Of a stretch of 64,000 bases of DNA, positions 23,217 to 31,658 are shown in pieces (the first letter of the stretch is position 1; the number at the start of each line of letters is the position of its first letter). A program made the translations under genes and the position numbers. The notes beneath the pieces were generated by a model. It was not told the DNA's origin. It made no database searches and saw only the letters and a list, made by a program, of their open reading frames with translations. The stretch comes from Shewanella japonica. GTDB lineage: Bacteria > Pseudomonadota > Gammaproteobacteria > Enterobacterales > Shewanellaceae. Location of the stretch: contig NZ_CP020472.1 in NCBI RefSeq assembly GCF_002075795.1, positions 1,161,001 to 1,225,000 on the forward strand, in the 5' to 3' direction.

Positions 23217-24659
23217 ATGAATGCGCTGCAATCACCTTCACATAAATCTAACCCATTGGGAACGAACCTAATATGGCTTTTAATGGGTGTGTTATTAGTG
23301 CGATTAGTGTCATTAGCCTTATACCCGTTAATGGATACGACAGAGGCTCGCTATGGTGAAATGGCAAGGCTTATGGCAGAAACTGGAAATTGGCTCACAC
23401 CTCAATTTGATTATGGTGTTCCATTTTGGGGAAAACCGCCTTTGCAAAATTGGATGAGTGCCAGCTTTATCGAGCTGTTCGCCAATAATGAGTTCTTTTT
23501 ACGTTTACCGCATTTCATTGTCGGTGTGCTGAGCCTAGCCTTGGTGGTTAAATTTGCGAAACGATTTTCAATCAATGGCTTAACCGTTGCCATCATCTAT
23601 GCGACCACAACCGTTTTTTATGTGTGCTTAGGCACAGTTATGACGGATATGGGCTTATTACTCGGGTTAACGTTAGCATTTATTGGTTTTTATTTAGCAT
23701 GGCAAGGTGAGTATTTTTGGGGATACGCAGGCTTCGCTGGATTGGCCATAGGCCTAATGGCCAAGGGCCCTGTTGTGATTGCGATATTTGGCATCGGTGT
23801 TTCTTTGTGGATGCTTTGGGCAGTAGGCCCTATCAACATGTGGCGCGAGTTATGGCAAAAAGTCCCCTTGTTATCAGGCCTGACTTTGATGCTGAGCTTA
23901 GTGTTACCTTGGTACGTGATGGCCGAGCAGGCTACCCCTGGCTTTATTCAATACTTTATTGTTGGCGAGCATTGGTCAAGGTTTGTTGATAGCGGCTGGA
24001 AAGGCGATTTATACGGCACTGCCCATGATGAAGCACGTGGTACGATTTGGATGTATTTTGCCGTAGCGTGTTTACCTTGGTCATTTTTCTTGCCACGTGG
24101 CCTCTATCGATTATATCAAAATAACAGTGGGGCAAATACTGAGGTTAGCCAGCAAAATAAAGGGTTTGATTCTTTCACTAAATTTCTGATCTGCTGGATG
24201 ATATCGCCTATGGTGTTATTCACTTTAGCGGGAAACATTCTACCTGCTTATGTGTTACCCGCAGCGCCAGCGTTGGCATTACTTATTGCTTATGCTTGGA
24301 AAGGTGATGTGATTAGACGGTTTGTGACCATAGCAACTTCTATTCCCTTATTGCTTATGGTTGTCGTTGGGGTACTTAATACTGGTGTCAGTAAAGAAAA
24401 AAGTGATAAGTGGTTGTTAGAACAACGTTTATATGACTTACCAGTGTATTACTGGCTACAGCAACCATTTTCGTCTCGTTATTACAGTGAGGGTAAAGCG
24501 GTGGTGGTCAATGATGAAGAACAGCTAATTCGTCTGCAAAATACTCCTTATTATATTGTTGTGACTCAAACACAACTGACAAAATACGATAGTTTTGCCA
24601 CCTGTAAGTTAGAAGTCGAAACTAAGAAAAAAGTGCTAATGTTGTGTGGTGAAAGCTAA
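23217..24659 (+). CDS. ArnT-like (GT83/PMT-type) membrane glycosyltransferase
   Basis: 480 residues with about twelve hydrophobic segments. The N-terminal signature MDTTEARYGEMARLMAE holds the catalytic acidic residue of the ArnT/PMT family, and WGKPPLQNWMSA is the second conserved loop. Such enzymes use polyprenyl-phosphate sugars on the periplasmic side to modify lipid A or other acceptors. It begins immediately after the preceding stop (TAAATG) and overlaps the next gene by 1 bp, so the sugar-loading GT2, this transferase and the GtrA-like protein act together. It is shorter than ArnT (about 550). Confidence 0.87.
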   Translation: MNALQSPSHKSNPLGTNLIWLLMGVLLVRLVSLALYPLMDTTEARYGEMARLMAETGNWLTPQFDYGVPFWGKPPLQNWMSASFIELFANNEFFLRLPHFIVGVLSLALVVKFAKRFSINGLTVAIIYATTTVFYVCLGTVMTDMGLLLGLTLAFIGFYLAWQGEYFWGYAGFAGLAIGLMAKGPVVIAIFGIGVSLWMLWAVGPINMWRELWQKVPLLSGLTLMLSLVLPWYVMAEQATPGFIQYFIVGEHWSRFVDSGWKGDLYGTAHDEARGTIWMYFAVACLPWSFFLPRGLYRLYQNNSGANTEVSQQNKGFDSFTKFLICWMISPMVLFTLAGNILPAYVLPAAPALALLIAYAWKGDVIRRFVTIATSIPLLLMVVVGVLNTGVSKEKSDKWLLEQRLYDLPVYYWLQQPFSSRYYSEGKAVVVNDEEQLIRLQNTPYYIVVTQTQLTKYDSFATCKLEVETKKKVLMLCGES

Positions 24660-25120
24660 TGCCGCGCGCACTGATGTTATCCCAACCAGCCCAAGCTATG
24701 CCTGTGTTTAATCGGCAAAAACTTAAAACCGTGAGCTGCTTTTTACTGGTAGGTGGTGGGAGTTTTTTAGTCGACTTAATGCTCTTTTTAAGCCTATTAC
24801 ATTTAGCTAAATGGCCTGTTTTATTGGCGAGGTTTGCCGGATTTAGTATTGGATTAGGGCTAACTTGGTGGGGGCATAGGTGTGTGACATTTAGCCACCG
24901 CAAGCAGCTACAAACCCGTGCACAAATGAAATGGGTGGTTGCGGTAGCGATAGTCGCAGGAATGGCTAATTTACTGAGTTTTAGTCTCATCAGAACTTGG
25001 TTACCAACTTCGATTAGTTTTGAGGTATTTAGTGTTGCATTTGGGGTGCTGATTGGACTGATTGTTAATGGGGTAGGGGCTAATTATCTGACATATCGTT
25101 CACAATCCGATGGAGACTAA
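24659..25120 (+). CDS. GtrA-like four-helix membrane protein (putative flippase)
   Basis: 153 residues with four TM helices (about 22-45, 50-70, 93-115, 120-142), the GtrA layout: FLLVGGGSFLVDLMLFLSLL opens the domain and VNGVGANYLTYR closes it. GtrA proteins are thought to flip polyprenyl-phosphate-sugar across the inner membrane. TAATG overlap with the upstream gene shows coupling. It completes the loading, flipping and transfer trio. Confidence 0.85.
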   Translation: MPRALMLSQPAQAMPVFNRQKLKTVSCFLLVGGGSFLVDLMLFLSLLHLAKWPVLLARFAGFSIGLGLTWWGHRCVTFSHRKQLQTRAQMKWVVAVAIVAGMANLLSFSLIRTWLPTSISFEVFSVAFGVLIGLIVNGVGANYLTYRSQSDGD

Positions 25121-25247
25121 TATGATTTATATTCAATATCGGCTTTATCTGGTTCAAGTGATCTTAAATACCGCGCTCTGGCAGTATTATGTCACTCATC
25201 GCTCGTGAGTACCGTTACTCGTGAGTATCTTGACTCTTGAATAAAAT

Positions 25248-25279
25248 ATAAAGCCTTAACTATTACAATAAGGCTTTAT
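25248..25279. terminator. Terminator between the GtrA-like gene and the first fused transporter
   Basis: Stem ATAAAGCCTTA / TAAGGCTTTAT with a 10-nt loop and A/T-rich flanks on both sides. It resembles the hairpin at 29034-29075 that follows the paralogous transporter. Just upstream, CTCGTGAGTA occurs twice (25202-25211, 25219-25228). Confidence 0.8.
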
Positions 25280-25301
25280 GTTTAACTCGCTATTTTCCAC
25301 A

Positions 25302-27515
25302 CTAGTCGACCCAATGTAATACATCCTTTATGACTGACCATCTTGGCTGCTTAGGCTGAGCGTTTTCTCCTAAAATCCAGTAACTATAAAGTGTGTCTAC
25401 ATAACCGGATGATTGCTGAATTGCCAACCAGCTATTTAAAAAGGTGTGCAATGAGGTATTTCCTTTTGCAACAGCGTAGGATGCTGGGAAAGATTTAATT
25501 TCTTCACGGTTATATAGGGTCGTGTATTCAGGGTATAAAATGGTCCAAGTTTGACCAGCTTCAAGGCTAATAAGCAGTCCGTCCCAGGTTTTGCCATCAT
25601 CTTCAAAAAAGAGTTTGTCAGAGTCGATTGAAGTAAATTCAATGTTATCGAACTTCTCTTTTAGGTAAGGGATAATTGAATATTCTCCCACAGACGCAAC
25701 TCTGATTTTATCGGCTTGATGTATAAGTTCATCAGTTTTAAATTCATCAGCACGGTAATCTTTAACAACAAAAGAATAGTGAAGATCGAGCACTGGGTTA
25801 GTGAAGTCGACTAAACCGATTCGAGTCGTGGTCATTTGTAAGCCTGAGACTGTGATATCAAACAAGCCACTGTTGATTGACTCTAAGGCATTTTCGCTTG
25901 AGTAAGGGATAAATGCGATTTGTAAATCAAGTTCAGCAGCCAGCTTTTTCATCAATTCGATATCAAACCCGACAAGTTCATGCTCGGCATTAAAAAATGA
26001 AAAGGGGACTTGAACAGGATTATATCCGACTCTTAACGTCCCGCTTTGCTTAATTTGTTCCACAGAGCGGGGGCCATTAACAACTAATTCTTCTGACCAA
26101 TTAAAGGTTGTCACATCTTCAGGTACTTCTGCAGCAGAGCTCATTTGTGCTACCACTTCATCCATATTGTATTCAGTATCAACAATACTATTAAGCAGCC
26201 AGCTGGTTCCCAGTAAAGTGATGCCAAAAACAATCGGTGTCAGGGCGCTGCACATTATCAGTTTTTTCATGCTGACTTTTGCGATACCAGCCAGCATCGC
26301 TGTACCGCCAATCGCTAAAATAAAGATATTCATTGCAGCGAGTAATGAGGTAAAACGGCTAGTGAATAAACTCGACACCATATACAGCTGGAATAAATCC
26401 GAAGACAGCTCTAACGAATCCAATAGCATAGGAATGGTTAAATACACGCTGCCAAATAAACTGATTAAGCCATTAACAGACATCGGAAAATAACTAATAA
26501 AATCGAGCTCTTTGCCTGAAAACCAAGCGGCAAATAACACAAAAACGATGGTTAACAACTTGCCCAAATTAGGAAAGCTAAACGCCACAGGAATAATAAT
26601 ATTCGCGTAATCATCGGTTTGCGCATTACCAATCTTGTATTTGTGGAATAGCTCCTTGGTGCGTTGAATAAGCAATGGCAAGATTATAAAAATATTACCG
26701 GCTGCAAATGCTGTAATCATGGCATCTTTCGCGATACCAGTAATGTCACGATAGGAGAATGGTGTGAGCACCATAATGATGGCGGGTAAAACCCAGTATG
26801 TGAGCAATATTGTCATCACCACATGAGCGATAAAATAAACCTGTAATTTTTGAAACTCATCAAAATCTATCGTGCCAGCTGTCGCCGCTGTCATGGCAAA
26901 AATACCAATTGGCATCAGCATGACAATACTTTGTGTGACCTTATTAAAGGAGGCGCCAAGTAACTGCAATGGGCGCATTAATGACTCTTTATCGTCAATG
27001 GATATCAGCGCAATGCCCGTGGCAACACAAAAAAGTACAATTGCAGGAATATAACTATTAGACAGTGAGAAAAACGGGTTAGAAGGGATGTATAAATCCA
27101 AAAGGTTGACCGAATTAGGATCTTGTAATGCCGTTAAACTAAAGAATTCACCTGCTTGCCACTCAGGGAAGGTGTACTTGATCAAGTACATACTTAACAG
27201 ACCGAAAAGCCATATCACTAGCATCAATTTACCGACTTTTACACCTAATGACTTGGCTTGTTCTAAGGTTAAACTGCCTAAACTAGAGATTAACGATACG
27301 ATAATGTAAGGAATGATGGTCATCTGTAATAACTTGATGAACGCATCGCCGATGACCGACATCCACGCCAGCATTTCACCGAAAAACAATCCTGCAATAA
27401 TACCGCCTGCAAATGACAGTAATACCCAACTCGACATACTGATTTTTTTATCTTTCTTAACCGGTGCTGATTGAATTTGTTGTTCGGTGTCCGTTTGCGT
27501 GCTGGCATTAGCCAT
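25302..27515 (-). CDS. DAACS/SDF symporter fused to a periplasmic binding protein domain (copy 1)
   Basis: 737 residues. About 25-440 form a dicarboxylate/amino acid:cation symporter (SDF family; MTIIPYIIVSLISSLGSL, LYIPSNPFFSLS, FSFPNLGKLLTIVF). After a TM segment and linker, residues from about 475 to 730 form a family-3 solute-binding domain (SGTLRVGYNPVQVPFSFF, GFDIELMKKLAAEL, GLFDITVSGLQMT). Symporters of this family are normally about 420 residues, so the fused binding domain is unusual. It may sit in the periplasm and hand substrate (amino or C4/C5 acids) to the carrier, or sense it. Its paralogue is at 29174-31342. Confidence 0.88.
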   Translation of the reverse strand: MANASTQTDTEQQIQSAPVKKDKKISMSSWVLLSFAGGIIAGLFFGEMLAWMSVIGDAFIKLLQMTIIPYIIVSLISSLGSLTLEQAKSLGVKVGKLMLVIWLFGLLSMYLIKYTFPEWQAGEFFSLTALQDPNSVNLLDLYIPSNPFFSLSNSYIPAIVLFCVATGIALISIDDKESLMRPLQLLGASFNKVTQSIVMLMPIGIFAMTAATAGTIDFDEFQKLQVYFIAHVVMTILLTYWVLPAIIMVLTPFSYRDITGIAKDAMITAFAAGNIFIILPLLIQRTKELFHKYKIGNAQTDDYANIIIPVAFSFPNLGKLLTIVFVLFAAWFSGKELDFISYFPMSVNGLISLFGSVYLTIPMLLDSLELSSDLFQLYMVSSLFTSRFTSLLAAMNIFILAIGGTAMLAGIAKVSMKKLIMCSALTPIVFGITLLGTSWLLNSIVDTEYNMDEVVAQMSSAAEVPEDVTTFNWSEELVVNGPRSVEQIKQSGTLRVGYNPVQVPFSFFNAEHELVGFDIELMKKLAAELDLQIAFIPYSSENALESINSGLFDITVSGLQMTTTRIGLVDFTNPVLDLHYSFVVKDYRADEFKTDELIHQADKIRVASVGEYSIIPYLKEKFDNIEFTSIDSDKLFFEDDGKTWDGLLISLEAGQTWTILYPEYTTLYNREEIKSFPASYAVAKGNTSLHTFLNSWLAIQQSSGYVDTLYSYWILGENAQPKQPRWSVIKDVLHWVD

Positions 27516-27618
27516 ATGATTCCCTTTTACTTATTGTTTTTGTCGACTTTCATGGACGTTGCTGACATGAGTTAACATGCCAGCATTACTGCTATAGCAA
27601 TAACAAGCGTTAAATCGC

Positions 27619-28776
27619 TTAACTTGCGACAGCTGAGCGGCTAAATCTAGCTAAGGTCTGGCGGTAACAGTCAACGTATTGTTTGATTTTATTGTCGCAA
27701 TTAAAGTGCGTTATGGCTCGCTCACGCCCAGCTTGACCGAGTCGTTGCTGTATTGAACTATCCGAGAGAATATGGCTAATTGCAGCTGCCATACTAGTTG
27801 AATTTTCAGGGGGAAATGAGTAACCCGTTACGCCTTCATCAACGACTTCGGGAATACCATCAACATTACTGCTAACCGTCGGAACCGCGCACGACATGGC
27901 TTCTAAAATCACCATGCAGAATGATTCCCTAAAGCTAGGTTGGATAAGGCAGTCAGCATTGGCAATATAACGTTCAACCTTATTAACTGAACCGGTAAAA
28001 GTGACACGGTCGAGTATGTTTAATTGCTGGCATTGCTGTTTAATCTTTCCAATATCAGGGCCATCGCCCACTAATACTAACCTTACAGGCTCACTGCAGG
28101 TTAGTTGGCTAAAGGCATCAACGACTGTTGACGTGTTTTTAAGGGGTCTAAAATTAGAGACATGCATTAAGATTTTTTCGTCATCTTGAGCTAACGTCGC
28201 TCTTAACGTTTCATCTTGAAGTGCTGGGGTGAAATCGTCTGCATCAATAAAGTTATGCACTACGTTAATCGGTTGCTGAATATCGAACTCTTGCAGCATG
28301 TATTGACGCTGAAATTCAGAAACTGTCGTTAATAAGGCACTTTGATTCATGCTAAATGTATTTAAGCGCTTAATCGCATCGTCTTGGCCAACGATAGTGA
28401 CATCCGTGCCATGAATTGTAGTGACAATTGGGAAGGGATAACGAGCAATATTACTGGCTAAATGGGCGCAAAGTGAGTGTGGAATAGCATAGTGAGCATG
28501 CACAATATCTAACTGGTATTCTTCCGCAACTTCAACAATTTTTGCCGTTAACGAATAGGTGTGTAGCGGGCCTTCAAATAAGGGATAGTTCACTTCATCT
28601 ACGCAATGAAAGACAACATTCTCTATGTCTTCAGGTAATTTAAACGGGCGCTTGTGTGCAATGATATGCACTTCATGGCCAAATTTTGCCAAGCCTAATC
28701 CCAATTGGGTGGCAACCAAGCCTGAACCGCCAATACTGGGGTGACAGACAATACCTATACGTAACTTATTCATCAT
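27619..28776 (-). CDS. bshA: BshA-like GT4 glycosyltransferase
   Basis: 385 residues. The N-terminus LRIGIVCHPSIGGSGLVATQLG and the block DIVHAHYAIPHSLCAHLA...TTIHGTDVTIVG closely match BshA, which joins GlcNAc from UDP-GlcNAc to L-malate in the first step of bacillithiol synthesis. The C-terminal donor site has the GT4 E-x7-E (RESFCMVILEAMSC) and NVDGIPEVV. BshA length is about 377-385. Bacillithiol is typical of Firmicutes, Bacteroidetes and Deinococcus, and no BshB or BshC gene is in this window. The two fused transporters of a dicarboxylate-symporter family flank it. Function in this organism is inferred. Confidence 0.78.
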   Translation of the reverse strand: MMNKLRIGIVCHPSIGGSGLVATQLGLGLAKFGHEVHIIAHKRPFKLPEDIENVVFHCVDEVNYPLFEGPLHTYSLTAKIVEVAEEYQLDIVHAHYAIPHSLCAHLASNIARYPFPIVTTIHGTDVTIVGQDDAIKRLNTFSMNQSALLTTVSEFQRQYMLQEFDIQQPINVVHNFIDADDFTPALQDETLRATLAQDDEKILMHVSNFRPLKNTSTVVDAFSQLTCSEPVRLVLVGDGPDIGKIKQQCQQLNILDRVTFTGSVNKVERYIANADCLIQPSFRESFCMVILEAMSCAVPTVSSNVDGIPEVVDEGVTGYSFPPENSTSMAAAISHILSDSSIQQRLGQAGRERAITHFNCDNKIKQYVDCYRQTLARFSRSAVAS

Positions 28777-29033
28777 TCTTCACTAGTATCCTTACTAATT
28801 GGAGCGCTAAATATCAACGAGGTGTTTAACAAAAATGCTACAGTTATTTTTAGGTTAACTTTACAAGGTTTGCAATATTTTTAATCGTTTTCAATCTATT
28901 GATTGTCAACTGATAGAAGGCAATAAATTCACAATTTATTGCAATCAGCATAGCGTTATACTGTAGTCGGTGAATATGACAGTTTTAGGTAGGCTTAATT
29001 GCCGTAAACCTAGTGACAAAATGAAGTGAATAT

Positions 29034-29075
29034 AAACATAAAGCCTAACAAGCAGATTTGTTAGGCTTTATGTTT
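29034..29075. terminator. Perfect 18-bp stem terminator after the second fused transporter
   Basis: Arm AACATAAAGCCTAACAA (plus one flanking A:T pair) and its exact complement around a 6-nt loop GCAGAT. A T-run follows on the plus strand and TTTAT on the minus strand. It ends transcripts of the minus-strand transporter gene that stops at 29174. Confidence 0.85.
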
Positions 29076-29093
29076 TTGGGATTGAGGCATATT

Positions 29094-29141
29094 ATTCAAA
29101 CTAAATAATATTCAAACTAAATAATACTCAAACTAAATAGT
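29094..29141. repeat. Tandem repeat, three 16-bp units
   Basis: ATTCAAACTAAATAAT twice exactly, then ACTCAAACTAAATAGT. Noncoding, between the transporter stop codon and its terminator hairpin. Confidence 0.9.
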
Positions 29142-29173
29142 GTTAAATCACCAGCTTTGAGGTACTAAACGGG

Positions 29174-31342
29174 TTAATCAACCCAATGCAGTACATCACG
29201 AATGATTGACCATCGAGGCTGCGGTGTCGTGGCGCCTTTACCTAGCATCCAGTAATCATAAAACTCCTGTTGGTGACCATCGACTTTGCGAAGCTTTTGC
29301 CAGTTATTTATGTAATTCAATAATGATTGATTAGTTTGAGCAACAGCATAAGCAACTGGGTATCGATTTTTACCTTCTAAAATAGCGATACCGTAGCCAG
29401 GGAAGAACAATGTCCAAGCCGACCCCGCTTCAGCACTAATGACCACCGCATCATACTTATCGCCTTTCTGTCTAAAGAAGTCTTTGTAGCCATCGATTTT
29501 TACAAAGGTTAAGTGCGGTAACACCCGCTTTGCTTCTTTAATTTTGTCATCATGTTCGACGTAAGCAATGGTGGTATTTTCCATTTCTAAAATCGATTGA
29601 TTTGTTTTAAAGCTATTAACTCTATGGTCTTTGGTGGCAATCGCAACGTTTAGCTCAAGTACAGGATCGCTATAGCTCAAGCTGTCCATTTGCTTAATAT
29701 CCATTGCGAGTCCCGACATAGCAACATCAAAAAAGCCTGCATCTAGCGAGGCAGATAAGGTCTTTTTACGAAAAGGAATAAACTCTACTTCGACATTTAA
29801 ATCTTCAGCCAGCTTCGTTGCCATAGCAGAGTCAAAGCCGACTAATTGGCCTGCGTTATTATAATAACTGAATGGCACACTGCTTGGAATGTAACCAACT
29901 CGAAGTACGCCACGCTTAATAATGTCTTGTACGCCAGCGATAGGTTGTGAAGGGGTTTTGCCGACTTCAGGAAACTGTCGTTTAACTTTTGTAGGAACCT
30001 TATCAGCCACTTGCATATTGGCAATCACGCCGCTGGTAATTTCAGGACTATGAATAAATAAGCCCATGCCGACTCGACATATCAATATCGTCACGACAGT
30101 GCTAATCAATAAACCCGCGGACATTTTAATTAATTGAGGGGGACGCAGTTTAAGACTGCCTTGGAATAAGCAAACGGTGAGCAAGGTTAAGGCAAATAGA
30201 TTCATTACCGCAGCGATTGAGTTAAATTTACCGGTTATAAACCCAGACATCACAAACAGTTGAAATAGATCTGAAGGTAAATGAACCAACTCAAGCATAA
30301 ACGGAATCGCCACATAAACACTGCCAAATAAAGACAATAAGCCACTGATAGATAATGACGGCATTGCACTCACTTCAACAGGCGTTCCATTAAACCAGCC
30401 TGCAAAATAAACAAATAAAATGACGGTAAGTTTGCCAATATTGGGGAAGGTGAAGGCGATTGGTACGAGGATTTCAATTAGAGTTAACCCATCTTCGCTT
30501 AGGTTATTATGCTCACGCATGATTTGCTTACATTCTTCAATGATCACAGGGATCACAATAAAGATGTTACCTGTGGCAAATGCAGTGACTAAGCTGGCTT
30601 TTGTTATACGCACTGTTTGGGCGTAAGTAATAGGCGTTAATGAGCACACAATCCAAGGTAAAATGACAAACGTGAGCAATAAACACAGTACAAAATAACT
30701 GATTAAGTACACCTGCATACTGGCAAATTCATCAACCCCCATCGTGCCTGCTGCTGCCGCTGACATAGCAAAAATACCAATAGGTAAAACTTTGACTAAA
30801 CCTTGAGTAATACGAGAAAAGGTTTCTGTAATGGTATGCATGAATGACAACACTTGGGTCTTGTTGTCGCCTTCCATACCGATAAGCGCCAGCCCCATTG
30901 CAATACTGAACACCACCATTGCTGGTACATAGCCTGCAGCCATTGATTCGAATGGGTTTGAAGGAATATAGAGTTTGAAGTAGTTAATTGGCTCGACAGG
31001 TTCAACAATACTGGTACTAAAAAAGGAGGCCGATTCAATAAAGGGAAATGACAGTGGCATTAAAGCGGTAAGCACGATTCCGACGAGCCAAAGCAGCAGC
31101 ATAATTAAGCCTGCTCGACTAAAAATAAGAATGGCCGTGCTTTTTTGGAGCTTACCTATACCGCCGATAAGTGAGACAACAATGTAAGGTAAGACGGTCA
31201 TTTGCATTAACAAAATAACGCCATTGCCAATGGTGCTTAACCAGCCAACAGATTCACCAAAGAAAATCCCTACAGCAAAACCCACAAACATAGCGACCAG
31301 CATTTGGGTAGAACTGGTCATCGCAAGTAATTTTTTAAACAC
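29174..31342 (-). CDS. DAACS/SDF symporter fused to a periplasmic binding protein domain (copy 2)
   Basis: 722 residues with the architecture of the gene at 25302-27515: symporter about 10-430 (MTVLPYIVVSLIGGIGKL, LYIPSNPFESMA, IAFTFPNIGKLTVILF), then a family-3 binding domain about 470-715 (RGVLRVGYIPSSVPFSYY, GFDSAMATKLAEDL, GFFDVAMSGLAMD). Both end almost identically (QPRWSIIRDVLHWVD versus QPRWSVIKDVLHWVD). The start is a GTG at 31342, and an in-frame ATG lies 7 codons on. The pair arose by duplication and has since diverged widely, so substrates may differ. Confidence 0.87.
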   Translation of the reverse strand: MFKKLLAMTSSTQMLVAMFVGFAVGIFFGESVGWLSTIGNGVILLMQMTVLPYIVVSLIGGIGKLQKSTAILIFSRAGLIMLLLWLVGIVLTALMPLSFPFIESASFFSTSIVEPVEPINYFKLYIPSNPFESMAAGYVPAMVVFSIAMGLALIGMEGDNKTQVLSFMHTITETFSRITQGLVKVLPIGIFAMSAAAAGTMGVDEFASMQVYLISYFVLCLLLTFVILPWIVCSLTPITYAQTVRITKASLVTAFATGNIFIVIPVIIEECKQIMREHNNLSEDGLTLIEILVPIAFTFPNIGKLTVILFVYFAGWFNGTPVEVSAMPSLSISGLLSLFGSVYVAIPFMLELVHLPSDLFQLFVMSGFITGKFNSIAAVMNLFALTLLTVCLFQGSLKLRPPQLIKMSAGLLISTVVTILICRVGMGLFIHSPEITSGVIANMQVADKVPTKVKRQFPEVGKTPSQPIAGVQDIIKRGVLRVGYIPSSVPFSYYNNAGQLVGFDSAMATKLAEDLNVEVEFIPFRKKTLSASLDAGFFDVAMSGLAMDIKQMDSLSYSDPVLELNVAIATKDHRVNSFKTNQSILEMENTTIAYVEHDDKIKEAKRVLPHLTFVKIDGYKDFFRQKGDKYDAVVISAEAGSAWTLFFPGYGIAILEGKNRYPVAYAVAQTNQSLLNYINNWQKLRKVDGHQQEFYDYWMLGKGATTPQPRWSIIRDVLHWVD

Positions 31343-31658
31343 AATTAATATCCATTTATTCGATTATGCCTGCGGCGATTGAGTGCTATGACTCTGTATG
31401 ATCCTTCAGCCACTTTTGATGAGGTTGCTAAAAGTTTGCTAACCATTAATTGTTAAGTGGTGAAACTGTTAATTTTTATCAATATTAACAGTGTTATTAT
31501 CGAATAGTCAGGTTTTATGGAATAAAATTATCGTGAACTGTAAGTTAGCAATTGCTAATTAAAAGGCGGGTTGATTGGGGATATGTTAACAAGCAATAGC
31601 CAGAACAAAGGCGAACTGGCTATTGCAAAAAATGCACGTTTAAGTCTAATACGACCAA
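31343..31658. other. Intergenic region with an 11-bp hairpin
   Basis: 316 bp. The left part must contain the promoter of the second fused transporter. Near the DHODH end, GCAATAGCCAG (31593-31603) pairs with CTGGCTATTGC (31616-31626) around a 12-nt loop. A-tracts rather than T-tracts follow it in the plus direction, so it is a weak terminator for the minus-strand gene or an mRNA 3'-end stabiliser. No gene seen. Confidence 0.5.

Larger units (their letters stand above)
28777..29173. other. Intergenic region between the BshA-like and second transporter genes
   Basis: 397 bp: presumably the BshA promoter (28780-29000; TAGGTTAACTTTAC and neighbouring AT-rich sequence), an 18-bp perfect hairpin (29034-29075) and a three-unit 16-bp tandem repeat (29094-29141) just after the transporter stop. 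No gene seen. Confidence 0.6.

Noticed and set aside
24622..24990. 122-codon minus-strand frame across the ArnT-like/GtrA-like junction
   Set aside because: Antisense to two coupled genes with clear family features; a shadow frame.
29094..29141. CRISPR-like array
   Set aside because: Units are directly adjacent without spacers and only three in number, so it is a simple tandem repeat.
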